Both the position numbers and the translations under genes were made by a program. 36,185 nucleotides of DNA from contig SKGQ01000140.1 of NCBI GenBank assembly GCA_007117515.1, positions 1 through 36,185 on the forward strand, given 5' to 3'. Shown in pieces: positions 11,101 to 19,651 of this stretch (positions are counted from its first letter, which is position 1; every line of letters begins with the position of its first letter). The notes beneath the pieces are model-generated. The model worked only from the letters and a program-made list of their open reading frames with translations, ran no database searches and was not told the origin of the DNA. Source of the DNA: Ectothiorhodospiraceae bacterium. GTDB taxonomy: Bacteria; Pseudomonadota; Gammaproteobacteria; Nitrococcales; Aquisalimonadaceae.

Positions 11101-11775
11101 CTACATCATGCCACGCTCGGCCAGCGAGACCGGCTCGCCGTCGCCAATCACGAAATGATCCAGCAGGCGAATGTCCACCAGACCGAGGGCATCCCGCAGC
11201 CGTTCGGTGATGCGCTGGTCGGCGCCGCTGGGCTCGGCCACACCGGACGGATGATTGTGAGCGAGGATCACTGCTGCCGCATTCAGCGTCAGCGCCCGCT
11301 TCACTACCTCCCGCGGATGCACACTTGCCGAATCGATGGTGCCGCGAAACATCTCCTCGAAGCGCAGCACCCGGTGTCGATTGTCGAGAAAAAGCACCGC
11401 GAACACTTCATGCGGATAATGCCGCAGGCGAGCAGTGAGAAAGGATGCGGTCTGACGCGGCGAGGTCAGACTCTGGCCACGCTGCAACTCGCCGTGCAGG
11501 TGCCTGCGGGCGATTTCGAGCACGGCCTGGAGCTGCGTGAACTTGGCATCGCCGAGTCCGGGCGAGGCACAGAAGGTGTCGCGATCCGCCTCCAGCAAAG
11601 GCCGCAGCCCGCCGAAGTGCTGCAGGAGCTGGCGCGCCAGATCGACGGCACTCCTGCCGGCAATCCCGGTGCGCAGGAAGATGGCGAGCAGTTCGGCATC
11701 GGACAGTGCCGCAGGCCCCTGGGCCAGAAGGCGCTCTCGCGGCCGCTCCGATGCCGGCCAATGATTGATTCCCAT
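11101..11775 (-). CDS. radC: RadC family JAMM/MPN domain protein
   Basis: This is a 224-residue RadC protein. The N-terminal helix-hairpin-helix-like part ([30 protein letters not shown]) is followed by the MPN domain carrying the metal motif HNHPSG at 173-178 and the downstream Ser-x-x-Asp in PSGAD (Asp186). RadC was once linked to DNA repair, but its molecular activity is not established; the JAMM motif suggests a zinc hydrolase. It shares the strand of coaBC, unlike E. coli where the two genes are divergent. It follows rpoH after a 78-base gap containing two hairpins, and the ATG at 11775 has a GGAGAACG-like binding site. Confidence 0.93.
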   Translation of the reverse strand: MGINHWPASERPRERLLAQGPAALSDAELLAIFLRTGIAGRSAVDLARQLLQHFGGLRPLLEADRDTFCASPGLGDAKFTQLQAVLEIARRHLHGELQRGQSLTSPRQTASFLTARLRHYPHEVFAVLFLDNRHRVLRFEEMFRGTIDSASVHPREVVKRALTLNAAAVILAHNHPSGVAEPSGADQRITERLRDALGLVDIRLLDHFVIGDGEPVSLAERGMM

Positions 11776-11807
11776 GCAGACGTTCTCCTTCCCTGGAGTG
11801 ACGCCGC

Positions 11808-11847
11808 GGCGGACATGCTGTCCGCCGATCCATTGCCCTGGGGCAAT
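11808..11847 (-). terminator. Tandem hairpins between rpoH and radC
   Basis: Two perfect stems follow the rpoH stop codon: ATTGCCC (11832-11838) with GGGCAAT (11841-11847), and GGCGGACA (11808-11815) with TGTCCGCC (11819-11826). Neither is followed by a T-run on the minus strand. They may attenuate transcription, stabilise the rpoH mRNA 3' end or mark an RNA processing point between rpoH and radC. Confidence 0.4.
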
Positions 11848-11853
11848 CCCGGT

Positions 11854-12717
11854 TTACACCATTGCTGCGCGCAGCTTTCCCATGGCGTTCTTTTCCAGCT
11901 GCCGGATCCGCTCGGCGGACACCTGGTACTGGTCGGCAAGCTCCTGCAGGGTCGTCTTGTCGTCCAGCAACCAACGGCGCTGCACGATGTCCCGGCTGCG
12001 CTCATCCAGACCGTCCAGCGCCTGGCGCAGGGAACTGGTCTGATGGGCGTTCCAGTCCGACTGCTCGGTGGCGGCGGCCGGATCCATTGAGCTGTCCTGC
12101 AGGAAAGCGGCCGGCGAGCGCACCACCGCGTCCTCGTCGTCGGACTCGGGTTGCGGGTCGAAAGCGATATCGTGACCGCTTAGCCGGGACTCCATCTCCA
12201 CAACGGTTTCCGGCTTGACGCCGAGATCTCCGGCAACGCGTTTGACTTCGTCCGCAGACAGCCAGCCGAGCCGCTTCTTGGAACTGCGCAGATTGAAGAA
12301 CAGTTTGCGCTGGGCCTTGGTCGTGGCGACCTTGACGATGCGCCAGTTACGCAGGATATATTCGTGGATCTCGGCACGGATCCAGTGCACGGCGAACGAA
12401 ACCAGGCGTACCTTGACCTCGGGATCAAAGCGCTTGACCGCCTTCATCAGACCGATATTGCCTTCCTGAATCAGGTCAGCCAAAGGCAAACCGTAGCCGT
12501 TGTAGCCACGCGCGATGTGCACCACGAAGCGCAAATGCGCCAGCACCAGCTGACGGGCGGCCTCCAGATCCTCGTTCTGCCGATAGGCGATGGCGAGCGA
12601 CTGTTCATCCTCGACGCTCAATACCGGAATCTGGTTGACGGCCTGGATATAGGCCTCTTCACTGCCCGATCGCAGGGGCAGCTGCTGATAATTGGTCGTT
12701 GCCACGGCAGTTGCCAT
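11854..12717 (-). CDS. rpoH: RNA polymerase heat-shock sigma factor (sigma-32)
   Basis: RpoH directs RNA polymerase to heat-shock promoters. The 287-residue product has region 2 ([26 protein letters not shown] split over 61-86, then KRFDP), the RpoH-specific box QRKLFFNLR at 136-144, which separates it from RpoD and RpoS, and a region 4 helix-turn-helix near 254-281. The length is close to the 284 residues of E. coli RpoH. GGGGG lies nine bases before the ATG. The upstream region holds a near-perfect CIRCE operator over a candidate promoter, implying HrcA control. It follows ftsX by about 175 bases, the conserved ftsY-ftsE-ftsX-rpoH order. Confidence 0.97.
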   Translation of the reverse strand: MATAVATTNYQQLPLRSGSEEAYIQAVNQIPVLSVEDEQSLAIAYRQNEDLEAARQLVLAHLRFVVHIARGYNGYGLPLADLIQEGNIGLMKAVKRFDPEVKVRLVSFAVHWIRAEIHEYILRNWRIVKVATTKAQRKLFFNLRSSKKRLGWLSADEVKRVAGDLGVKPETVVEMESRLSGHDIAFDPQPESDDEDAVVRSPAAFLQDSSMDPAAATEQSDWNAHQTSSLRQALDGLDERSRDIVQRRWLLDDKTTLQELADQYQVSAERIRQLEKNAMGKLRAAMV

Positions 12718-12753
12718 GTTGATATACCCCCGATTAGGAATTTGATGCTCTAA

Positions 12754-12783
12754 ATTTTAGCAGTCACTGGCTTAGAGTGCTAA
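12754..12783 (-). promoter_or_regulatory. CIRCE (HrcA) operator overlapping the candidate rpoH promoter
   Basis: TTAGCAGTC at 12757-12765 and GAGTGCTAA at 12775-12783 are separated by exactly nine bases. The CIRCE consensus is TTAGCACTC-N9-GAGTGCTAA, so 17 of 18 defined bases match. On the minus strand a -35-like TTAGCA (12783-12778) and a -10-like TAAAAT (12759-12754) have an 18-base spacer, and the inverted repeat covers both. A repressor bound here would block polymerase. The predicted transcript would have a leader of only about 30 bases before the rpoH ATG. HrcA is the known CIRCE-binding repressor; no hrcA gene is in this window. Confidence 0.82.
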
Positions 12784-12821
12784 GAGGGCAAAAGGGTTCC
12801 TAACAAAAAGGGCAGGGCGCG

Positions 12822-12865
12822 GTTTTACGTGTAACGTTTTACGCCAACCACCTAAAACGTAAAAC
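12822..12865. promoter_or_regulatory. Three GTTTTACG repeats upstream of the rpoH promoter
   Basis: GTTTTACG occurs at 12822-12829 and 12836-12843 as direct repeats 14 bases apart and in inverted form (CGTAAAAC) at 12858-12865. The first and third copies can also form a 9-bp stem. They lie in an AT-rich patch between ftsX and the CIRCE element, so they may be activator sites for rpoH. No known regulator was matched. Confidence 0.35.
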
Positions 12866-12891
12866 TCTTACCCCTAAAACTTTTCGTTAAT

Positions 12892-13881
12892 CTACTTCGG
12901 CTCAATCGCTGCCAGATGACGACCGACAGCGAGCCAGGAACCGGTCAATCCAAGACCGATGCCGACCAGACAGAGCAGGCCAAAGCCGCCGAGGCCGGGG
13001 CCGACCAGGATGGGACCTGTCTGGTAGAGCCGGGCCAGTTCAGACGCCGGCCCGTCCAGGGCAAGTCGCACACCGCCAACCAGAACCGCCGACGTCAGAC
13101 CGCCCAGAGCCCCGTACCAGAGACCCTCGTAGAGAAACGGACGGCGGATGAAACCATCGGTCGCGCCAATGAGCTTGGCAATGACGATCTCCTCACGTCG
13201 GTTCTGGATCGCCAGCCGAATCGTGTTGCCGACCACCAGTACCACGGTCAGACCGAGCAGCGCGGCAATGAGCCAGACCGCGCGACGCAACAGATCGGAA
13301 ATACTCTGCAGTCGCTCCACCCAGGCCAGATCCAGACGCACGCTATCGACGCCGTCTGCGGCCTGCACTTCGGCACCGAGGGCCTGCAGGCCTTCTGCAC
13401 CCAGGCCGGGATCCGGAATCAGCACGATAACCGCCGGCAGCGGATTGTCATCCAGCAGGTCCAGCGCCTCGTCCATGCCCGCCATGCGCCGGAAATCAGC
13501 CAGCGCCTGATCGGGCGAAATAATGGTCGCTGCCTGCACCGGGGGACTCTGAGCGAGTTCGTCAGCCAGACTCTGGACGCGGGATTCCTCTACCGACAGA
13601 TCCAGAAACACGGATAGCGAGGCACCGCGGTCCCAGTCGGCGCTAAGACGCTCGACGTTCTGCAGCAGCAACAGGAACAGCGCTGGCAGGGCCAGGGAAA
13701 TGGCGAGCACGCCGACGGTCATCAGCGCCGACAACGGCATACTGACCAACCGACCCAGAGAACTCACCAGGGCGCGGCCATGGGCGATGGCCCATGCCGA
13801 CAGCCCAGCGCGCAGGCGAGCCAGTCCGCCGTGCCCACGGCGGGCCGCACCGCGCGAAGGCCTGGCTGTCGGCCGCTTCAT
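12892..13881 (-). CDS. ftsX: Cell division protein FtsX
   Basis: FtsX is the membrane partner of the ATPase FtsE; together they activate periplasmic murein hydrolase regulators at the septum. The 329-residue protein has an Arg-rich cytoplasmic N-terminus, a first membrane helix near 48-75, a periplasmic domain of about 140 residues, and three further helices (near 220-242, 265-290 and 298-320), the usual four-helix FtsX plan. The cytoplasmic loop RREEIVIAKLIGATDGFIRRPFLYEG is the conserved FtsE coupling region. Its ATG overlaps the ftsE stop by four bases. Confidence 0.95.
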   Translation of the reverse strand: MKRPTARPSRGAARRGHGGLARLRAGLSAWAIAHGRALVSSLGRLVSMPLSALMTVGVLAISLALPALFLLLLQNVERLSADWDRGASLSVFLDLSVEESRVQSLADELAQSPPVQAATIISPDQALADFRRMAGMDEALDLLDDNPLPAVIVLIPDPGLGAEGLQALGAEVQAADGVDSVRLDLAWVERLQSISDLLRRAVWLIAALLGLTVVLVVGNTIRLAIQNRREEIVIAKLIGATDGFIRRPFLYEGLWYGALGGLTSAVLVGGVRLALDGPASELARLYQTGPILVGPGLGGFGLLCLVGIGLGLTGSWLAVGRHLAAIEPK

Positions 13882-14558
13882 GCCGCCTCCCCGGCAGCCA
13901 GGTCCGAGGCCAAACGACCGTCCAGCAGGCCAATTCGACGAAAGCCGAGCCGCCCCACCAGTTCCATGTCGTGGCTTGCGATCAGCGTGGTCACCCCGAC
14001 GCGGTTGAATTCAATAAAGAGTTGCATGATTTCGCCGGACAGGGCCGGGTCGAGGTTGCCGGTGGGCTCATCGGCGAGCAGGATCGGCGGCCGCGTGACC
14101 ACGGCACGGGCTATCCCGACACGCTGTTGCTCGCCACCGGAGAGGGTCACCGGGTAGTACTTCTCGCGCCCGAGCAGACCGACCTTGTCCAGTGCCGCGC
14201 GCACGCGCCGGGAAATTTCCCGATGATCGGCAATGCCATTGATGATCAGTGGCAGGGCAACATTGTCGAACACCGTGCGGTCGTGCAGCAGCCGATGGTC
14301 CTGAAAGATCATGCCGACCCGGCGACGGAGGTAGGGAATATGGCGCCGTCGCAAGCGCGACAGATCGATGTCCGCAACCCGGATATGGCCGCGACTGGGC
14401 CTTTCCAGCAGGGCAATCAGCCGCAGCAGGGTGCTCTTGCCGGCACCCGAGGGGCCGGTGAGAAACGCCAGCTCGCCCTGCACCAGCTGGAAACTGAGGT
14501 CCTGCAGTGCCTCGTAACCACCGTCGTAACGCTTTCCCACATGCTCGAACCGAATCAT
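13878..14558 (-). CDS. ftsE: Cell division ATP-binding protein FtsE
   Basis: FtsE is the ABC ATPase that works with FtsX at the division site. The 226-residue product carries Walker A GPSGAGKST at 35-43, Q-loop FQDHRLL near 85-91, signature LSGGEQQR at 139-146, Walker B ILLADEPTGNLD ending at 170 and the H-loop ASHD. The length is typical. It overlaps both neighbours by four bases (ATGA), so ftsY, ftsE and ftsX are almost certainly translated from one message. Confidence 0.97.
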   Translation of the reverse strand: MIRFEHVGKRYDGGYEALQDLSFQLVQGELAFLTGPSGAGKSTLLRLIALLERPSRGHIRVADIDLSRLRRRHIPYLRRRVGMIFQDHRLLHDRTVFDNVALPLIINGIADHREISRRVRAALDKVGLLGREKYYPVTLSGGEQQRVGIARAVVTRPPILLADEPTGNLDPALSGEIMQLFIEFNRVGVTTLIASHDMELVGRLGFRRIGLLDGRLASDLAAGEAA

Positions 14559-15577
14559 GCGTGGGTGGCCCCGTCCTCCTCCTTCAGCACATCACCCAGC
14601 AAGGCATCGACGAAATCGGCGGCATTGAACGGGCGCAGATCATCGACACCCTCGCCAACGCCGATAAAGCGGATCGGCAAGCCTAGCTGCTGCGCCATGG
14701 CGAAGATCACACCACCCTTGGCGGTGCCATCCAGCTTGGTCAGCACCAGCCCGGTGACACCGACCGCCTCCTGAAAATGCCGCGCCTGGGACAGTGCGTT
14801 CTGACCGGTGCCGGCATCGACCACCAACAGGGTCTCGTGCGGCGCGGTTTCGTCCAGCTTGCCGAGCACGCGCCGCACCTTGCGCAATTCATCCATCAGA
14901 TTGCTCTGGGTATGCAGGCGACCGGCGGTATCGGCAATCAGCACATCGGCGCCGCGGGACTGACCCGCCTGCAAGGCATCGAAGATGACCGAGGCCGAAT
15001 CGGCGCCGCTATGCTGGGCGATCACCGGGATCCCGGTGCGCTCGCCCCAGCGCTGCAGTTGCTCGACGGCGGCGGCGCGGAAAGTATCGCCGGCCGCCAG
15101 CAGGACCTTGTGGCCTTCGCCTTTCCAGCGACTGGCGAGCTTGCCGATAGTAGTGGTCTTGCCGACGCCATTGACCCCCACCGTCAGCACCACCCAGGGC
15201 CTGTGCGTCACCGGGTCCGGTACCAGCGGCGCCTCACAGGGTTGCAGAATCGCCAGCATGTCGTCGCGCAGTGCGCGCATCAGGCTGTCCATGTCCTGCA
15301 GCTCATGCCGCTTCAGCCGAGCAGTCATGCCGTCAATGATGCGGCTGGTTGCCTCGACCCCGACATCGGCCATCAGTAGTCGGGTTTCCAGTTCCTCCAG
15401 CAGATCTTCATCAATGGTCTTGCGACCGAGGAAGACCGTCGCGAGACCCTCGGTCAGGCCACTTCGCGTCTTGCCCAGACGTTCGCGCAGGCGCCCGAAG
15501 AACCCGGGGCGTGACGGCTTTTCTGCCTCGCTGACGGAGCCTGCTTCCTGTTTTCCGCGTTTTCTGAAACCTAGCAT
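14555..15577 (-). CDS. ftsY: Signal recognition particle receptor FtsY
   Basis: FtsY is the SRP receptor GTPase that delivers nascent membrane proteins to the translocon. The 340-residue product has a short charged N-terminus (about 20 residues), the N domain helices (FFGRLRERLGKTRSGL onward), and the G domain with GVNGVGKTT at 134-142, AAGDTFRAAAVEQL at 161-174, DTAGR at 216-220, TKLDG at 280-284 and the closing GxGE segment. The acidic A domain of E. coli FtsY is essentially absent, as in many other bacteria. I chose the ATG at 15577; the frame stays open far upstream, but that part is antisense to the M16 gene. Confidence 0.96.
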   Translation of the reverse strand: MLGFRKRGKQEAGSVSEAEKPSRPGFFGRLRERLGKTRSGLTEGLATVFLGRKTIDEDLLEELETRLLMADVGVEATSRIIDGMTARLKRHELQDMDSLMRALRDDMLAILQPCEAPLVPDPVTHRPWVVLTVGVNGVGKTTTIGKLASRWKGEGHKVLLAAGDTFRAAAVEQLQRWGERTGIPVIAQHSGADSASVIFDALQAGQSRGADVLIADTAGRLHTQSNLMDELRKVRRVLGKLDETAPHETLLVVDAGTGQNALSQARHFQEAVGVTGLVLTKLDGTAKGGVIFAMAQQLGLPIRFIGVGEGVDDLRPFNAADFVDALLGDVLKEEDGATHA

Positions 15578-15649
15578 CGCTCTCACGGTCACTACGGTGG
15601 CTGGTGTGCGTATCCTATCACCGAGATTACCCCGCGGGAGTTGAGACTT

Positions 15650-17068
15650 ATGAACGGCATGTTGCAGCGAATCTGGCGGCCACTCGGCCTGCTTCTGATC
15701 GCAGTCCCTCTTGCCGCCGGCGCCGTTGAAAGCGGCGTCCACGAATACACGCTGGACAACGAGATGCGCCTGCTGGTGAAGCCGGATGCGCGGGCCCCGG
15801 TGGTGGTGACCCAGCTCTGGTTCCCGGTGGGTTCCAGCCACGAGCCGAGCGGCCTGACCGGTGTCTCCCACGTGCTCGAGCACATGATGTTCAAGGGCAC
15901 GAGCACCAGGGAGACCGGCAGCTTTTCGCACATCATCTCGCGGGAGGGCGGTCGGCTGAACGCCTTCACCGGCCAGGATTTCACCGGGTATCACGAGCAA
16001 CTCGGCGCCGACCGGCTGGAAATTGCGCTGGAGTTGGGCGCCGACCGTCTCGCCAACATCCAGTTCGACGAGGAGGAATACGCCCGTGAACTGGAGGTGG
16101 TCAACGAGGAGCGGCGTGAGCGCGTTGACGACAATCCGCTCGGAGTGGCCCGGGAGCGCTTCAATGCCATGGCCTGGGACACCAGCCCCTACCGACAGCC
16201 CATCATCGGCTGGCAGCACGACCTGGACCAGCTCTCGCTGGACGACGTCCGGCAATGGTACGAGGACTGGTACGGCGTCAACAACGCCATTCTGGTGGTG
16301 GCCGGTGACGTCGAACCGGATGCAGTTTACGAACTGGTCAAGGAGCACTTCGGTTCACTGGAACCGCGACCTACACCGACACTCAAGGACCAGCCGGAAA
16401 TTCCGGGCCTGGGGGAAAAACGTGCCAGCCTGCGGATCACCAACGCCACGCCATTCCTGATGATGGGTTACCACGTACCATCGCTGGCGACTGCGGAAGA
16501 GCGCGAGGAGTCCTATGCCCTGAGCCTGCTCGCCAGCATTCTCGACGGCGGCGACAGCGCGCGTCTGCCACAGCGCCTGGTGCGCGACCAGGAGGTGGCC
16601 AGCAGTATCAGCGCAGGCTATCGAGGCCTGGCGCGATTGGATACCCACTTTTCATTGAACGGCAGGCCGTCCCGGGACGGCAACCTGGACGATCTGGAAG
16701 CGGCACTGCGCGCGGAAATCGAACGCCTCATTGACGAGGGCGTCAACGAAGACGAACTGGAGCGAGCCCGGGTTCAGGCACGGGCAGACTACGTCTACCG
16801 GCTGGATTCGGTGTTCTACCAGGCCATGGAGATCGGCCTGCTGGAAACAGCCGGTCTGGGTTGGCAGATGATGGACGAGTTCCAGCAGGCCATCGAAGAG
16901 ATCACGCCGGAGCAGATCCAGGAGGTCGCGGTCCGTTACCTGGTGGATGACCGCCTGACCGTGATGCACGTTCTGCCGGCGGACGACGACGGCGCCGGTC
17001 GCATGCCGATGATGCCCTCACCTGCCGGTGACACCGGCTCCGCCCCCGCTGAAGACTCCGGATACTGA
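15650..17068 (+). CDS. M16 family zinc metallopeptidase, catalytic subunit
   Basis: This is a 472-residue secreted M16 (pitrilysin/processing peptidase type) protease. A signal peptide ends near AAGA (residue 25). The inverted zinc motif HVLEH at 74-78, with Glu77 as base, and the downstream ligand region VVNEERR (Glu154, about 76 residues later) are intact, so it should be active. The C-terminal half holds the second, non-catalytic M16 domain, and the last 20 residues are a low-complexity acidic tail. It is followed five bases later by an M16 gene lacking the zinc motif, a known two-subunit arrangement. Substrates are unknown. The ATG at 15650 follows GGGAG; a TTG three codons earlier is possible. 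Confidence 0.93.
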   Translation: MNGMLQRIWRPLGLLLIAVPLAAGAVESGVHEYTLDNEMRLLVKPDARAPVVVTQLWFPVGSSHEPSGLTGVSHVLEHMMFKGTSTRETGSFSHIISREGGRLNAFTGQDFTGYHEQLGADRLEIALELGADRLANIQFDEEEYARELEVVNEERRERVDDNPLGVARERFNAMAWDTSPYRQPIIGWQHDLDQLSLDDVRQWYEDWYGVNNAILVVAGDVEPDAVYELVKEHFGSLEPRPTPTLKDQPEIPGLGEKRASLRITNATPFLMMGYHVPSLATAEEREESYALSLLASILDGGDSARLPQRLVRDQEVASSISAGYRGLARLDTHFSLNGRPSRDGNLDDLEAALRAEIERLIDEGVNEDELERARVQARADYVYRLDSVFYQAMEIGLLETAGLGWQMMDEFQQAIEEITPEQIQEVAVRYLVDDRLTVMHVLPADDDGAGRMPMMPSPAGDTGSAPAEDSGY

Positions 17069-17073
17069 GGTCG

Positions 17074-18420
17074 ATGACCATGCCGCTTATGACCCTGCGC
17101 AGATCCATTCCGCTAATCCTGTTCGCCACGCTGAGCCTGTTGCTGGCGGGCCGCGCACTGGCTGGTGGACCGGAGATCCAGCACTGGACCACCGATAACG
17201 GTCTCGACGTCTATTACGTGCAGACCGACACCCTGCCGCTGGTGGACCTCAGCCTGATGTTCGATGCCGGCAGCGCCCGCGACGGCGAGCTTCCCGGCCT
17301 GGCCGCGCTCACCAGCAATCTGCTCGGAGAAGGTGCGGACGGACTCAACGCCGGCGAGATCGCCCGCCTGTTCGAGGATCAGGGCGCCCGCTTCTCCAGC
17401 AGCAGCGGCCGTGATTACGCCTCCGTGGAACTGCGCAGCCTGAGCGACCGCGACACCCTGGATGCGGCCCTGGATGCCCTGGTGCGCGTTGTCTCGAAAC
17501 CGGACTTTGACGCAGACGTGCTCGACCGCCAGCGGCGGCGCATGCTGGTCTCGTTGGAGAATTCGGCGCGAAATCCGGGCGCGGTCGCCGGCCGGGAATT
17601 CTGGAAGGCCGCCTACGGTGATCACCCCTACGCCAGCAACCCTGGCGGCACCGAAGACAGCCTGGAGGCCATCGGGCGCGACGACGTGGTCGACTTCCAC
17701 CAGCGGTTCTACGTTCGCGAGAACGCGACCCTGGCGGTAGTCGGCGATCTGGATCGGGGACAGGCCGAGCGACTGGCCGAAATGCTTGCCGGCGCCTTGC
17801 CCTCGGGCGAGAAACCGGAGGCCATTCCCGAGCCGTCGCTGCCGGAGTCGGCGCAGACCATCCGCATTCCGTTCCAGACCTCACAGACCCACATCATCAT
17901 GGGGCACCCTGCCTATGCCCGTGGCGATGAGGCTCACTTCCCCCTGCATGTCGGCAACCACGTCCTGGGTGGCAGCGGTCTGGTGTCACGGCTGGCCATC
18001 GAGATGCGCGAGGAACGCGGTCTGTCCTATGGCGTCTCCAGCAGTTTCCTGCCCATGCGGGCCCGCGGACCATTTCGCCTGAGCACGCGCGTGCGAACGG
18101 ATCGCACAGAGGAAGCCCTGGAGGTGCTGCGGAGCGAGCTCCAGTCGATCCGCGACCACGGCCCCGGCGACGAAGAACTGGACGATGCCCTGCGCAATAT
18201 CACCGGCAGCTTCCCGTTGAACCTGGACAGCAATTCCAAGATCGCCGGCTACGTCGCAAGCATCGGCTTCCATGGCATGCCGCTGGACTATCTCGACACC
18301 TTCATAGAACAGGTCGAGGCGGTAGACAGGGAGAGTATCGTCCGGCACTTCCAGGAACAGGTGGATCCCGAGCGGATGATCACCATCATCCTCGGGCCCG
18401 AGAACAATGACGACGACTGA
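17074..18420 (+). CDS. M16 family peptidase-like protein, non-catalytic subunit
   Basis: This is a 448-residue secreted M16 homologue with a signal peptide (LLLAGRALAGG, residues 22-32). At the position of the zinc motif the sequence reads LAALTSNLLGEG (77-88), with no HxxEH, so it should not bind zinc. The segment EERGLSYGVSS in the C-terminal half resembles the Arg/Tyr pair region that helps hold substrate in M16 enzymes. With the active paralogue immediately upstream, it is best read as the partner subunit of a periplasmic heterodimer (inference from family precedent). The order ftsY / M16 / M16 / rsmD is shared with Pseudomonas. Confidence 0.92.
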   Translation: MTMPLMTLRRSIPLILFATLSLLLAGRALAGGPEIQHWTTDNGLDVYYVQTDTLPLVDLSLMFDAGSARDGELPGLAALTSNLLGEGADGLNAGEIARLFEDQGARFSSSSGRDYASVELRSLSDRDTLDAALDALVRVVSKPDFDADVLDRQRRRMLVSLENSARNPGAVAGREFWKAAYGDHPYASNPGGTEDSLEAIGRDDVVDFHQRFYVRENATLAVVGDLDRGQAERLAEMLAGALPSGEKPEAIPEPSLPESAQTIRIPFQTSQTHIIMGHPAYARGDEAHFPLHVGNHVLGGSGLVSRLAIEMREERGLSYGVSSSFLPMRARGPFRLSTRVRTDRTEEALEVLRSELQSIRDHGPGDEELDDALRNITGSFPLNLDSNSKIAGYVASIGFHGMPLDYLDTFIEQVEAVDRESIVRHFQEQVDPERMITIILGPENNDDD

Positions 18421-18508
18421 CAGCCTCGCGCCGCCGCAGTAGAGTCATCGCCTGAGCCAGGGCAAGGCTGACTGAGTTCCATGTCCGCGTTGCCATCGAG
18501 GGAAGAGC

Positions 18509-19081
18509 ATGGCCGGGCGGGGAAAACAGCGGTTGAGGATCATCGGCGGTCGCTGGCGCGGTCGGCGTCTGGAGATTGCCGATCTGCCCGGCCTGCGGCC
18601 AACCGCCGACCGCAACCGCGAAACGCTGTTCAACTGGCTGCAGCCGGTATTGCCCGGGAGCCGCTGTCTGGACCTCTTTGCCGGCAGCGGAGCATTGGGC
18701 CTGGAAGCCGCCTCCCGCGGTGCAGAGCGGGTCGTGCTGGTGGAGCAGGCGGTGCCGGCGGTACGGCAGCTACGCGAGGCCATCCGCCTGCTGCAAGCTG
18801 ACAACGTCAGCGTCTGGCCCGGCGATGCGCGCGAATTCCTCCGCGCGCAATCCCAGGCCTTTGACATCATCTTCCTCGACCCACCGTTCAGCAGCGGCCT
18901 GCTGACATCGATCTGCGAGCAGCTGGAACAGGCCGGCTGGATGGCGGCCGATGCCCGCATTTATCTGGAACACGCTGCCACCGAAACACCGCCCCCATTG
19001 CCCGAGAACTGGCAGCTCCTGCGCGAGAAAACCGCCGGCCAGGTGCGGTACGCCCTGTATCAACGGGTAGTCCGGCCCTGA
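18509..19081 (+). CDS. rsmD: 16S rRNA (guanine966-N2)-methyltransferase
   Basis: RsmD methylates N2 of G966 in 16S rRNA during 30S assembly, using S-adenosylmethionine. The 190-residue product has the family N-terminus LRIIGGRWRGRRL, the RPTADRNRETLFNWL segment near 30-44, the SAM-binding DLFAGSGALGLEA at 55-67 and the catalytic DPPF at 124-127. The length is usual. It starts 88 bases after the M16 pair and precedes coaD, a very common neighbour of rsmD. Confidence 0.95.
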   Translation: MAGRGKQRLRIIGGRWRGRRLEIADLPGLRPTADRNRETLFNWLQPVLPGSRCLDLFAGSGALGLEAASRGAERVVLVEQAVPAVRQLREAIRLLQADNVSVWPGDAREFLRAQSQAFDIIFLDPPFSSGLLTSICEQLEQAGWMAADARIYLEHAATETPPPLPENWQLLREKTAGQVRYALYQRVVRP

Positions 19082-19139
19082 AACTGGTTTTGCAAAGCGC
19101 TGCCGATACTGGTGTGATTTGCGCTCGAGAAACCGCTGA

Positions 19140-19646
<507 letters not shown>

Positions 19647-19651
19647 AGACC

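Noticed and set aside
15578-16348. N-terminal extension of ftsY by 257 codons
   Set aside because: The extension is the complement of the M16 gene; a normal FtsY start with the family N-terminus is at 15577.
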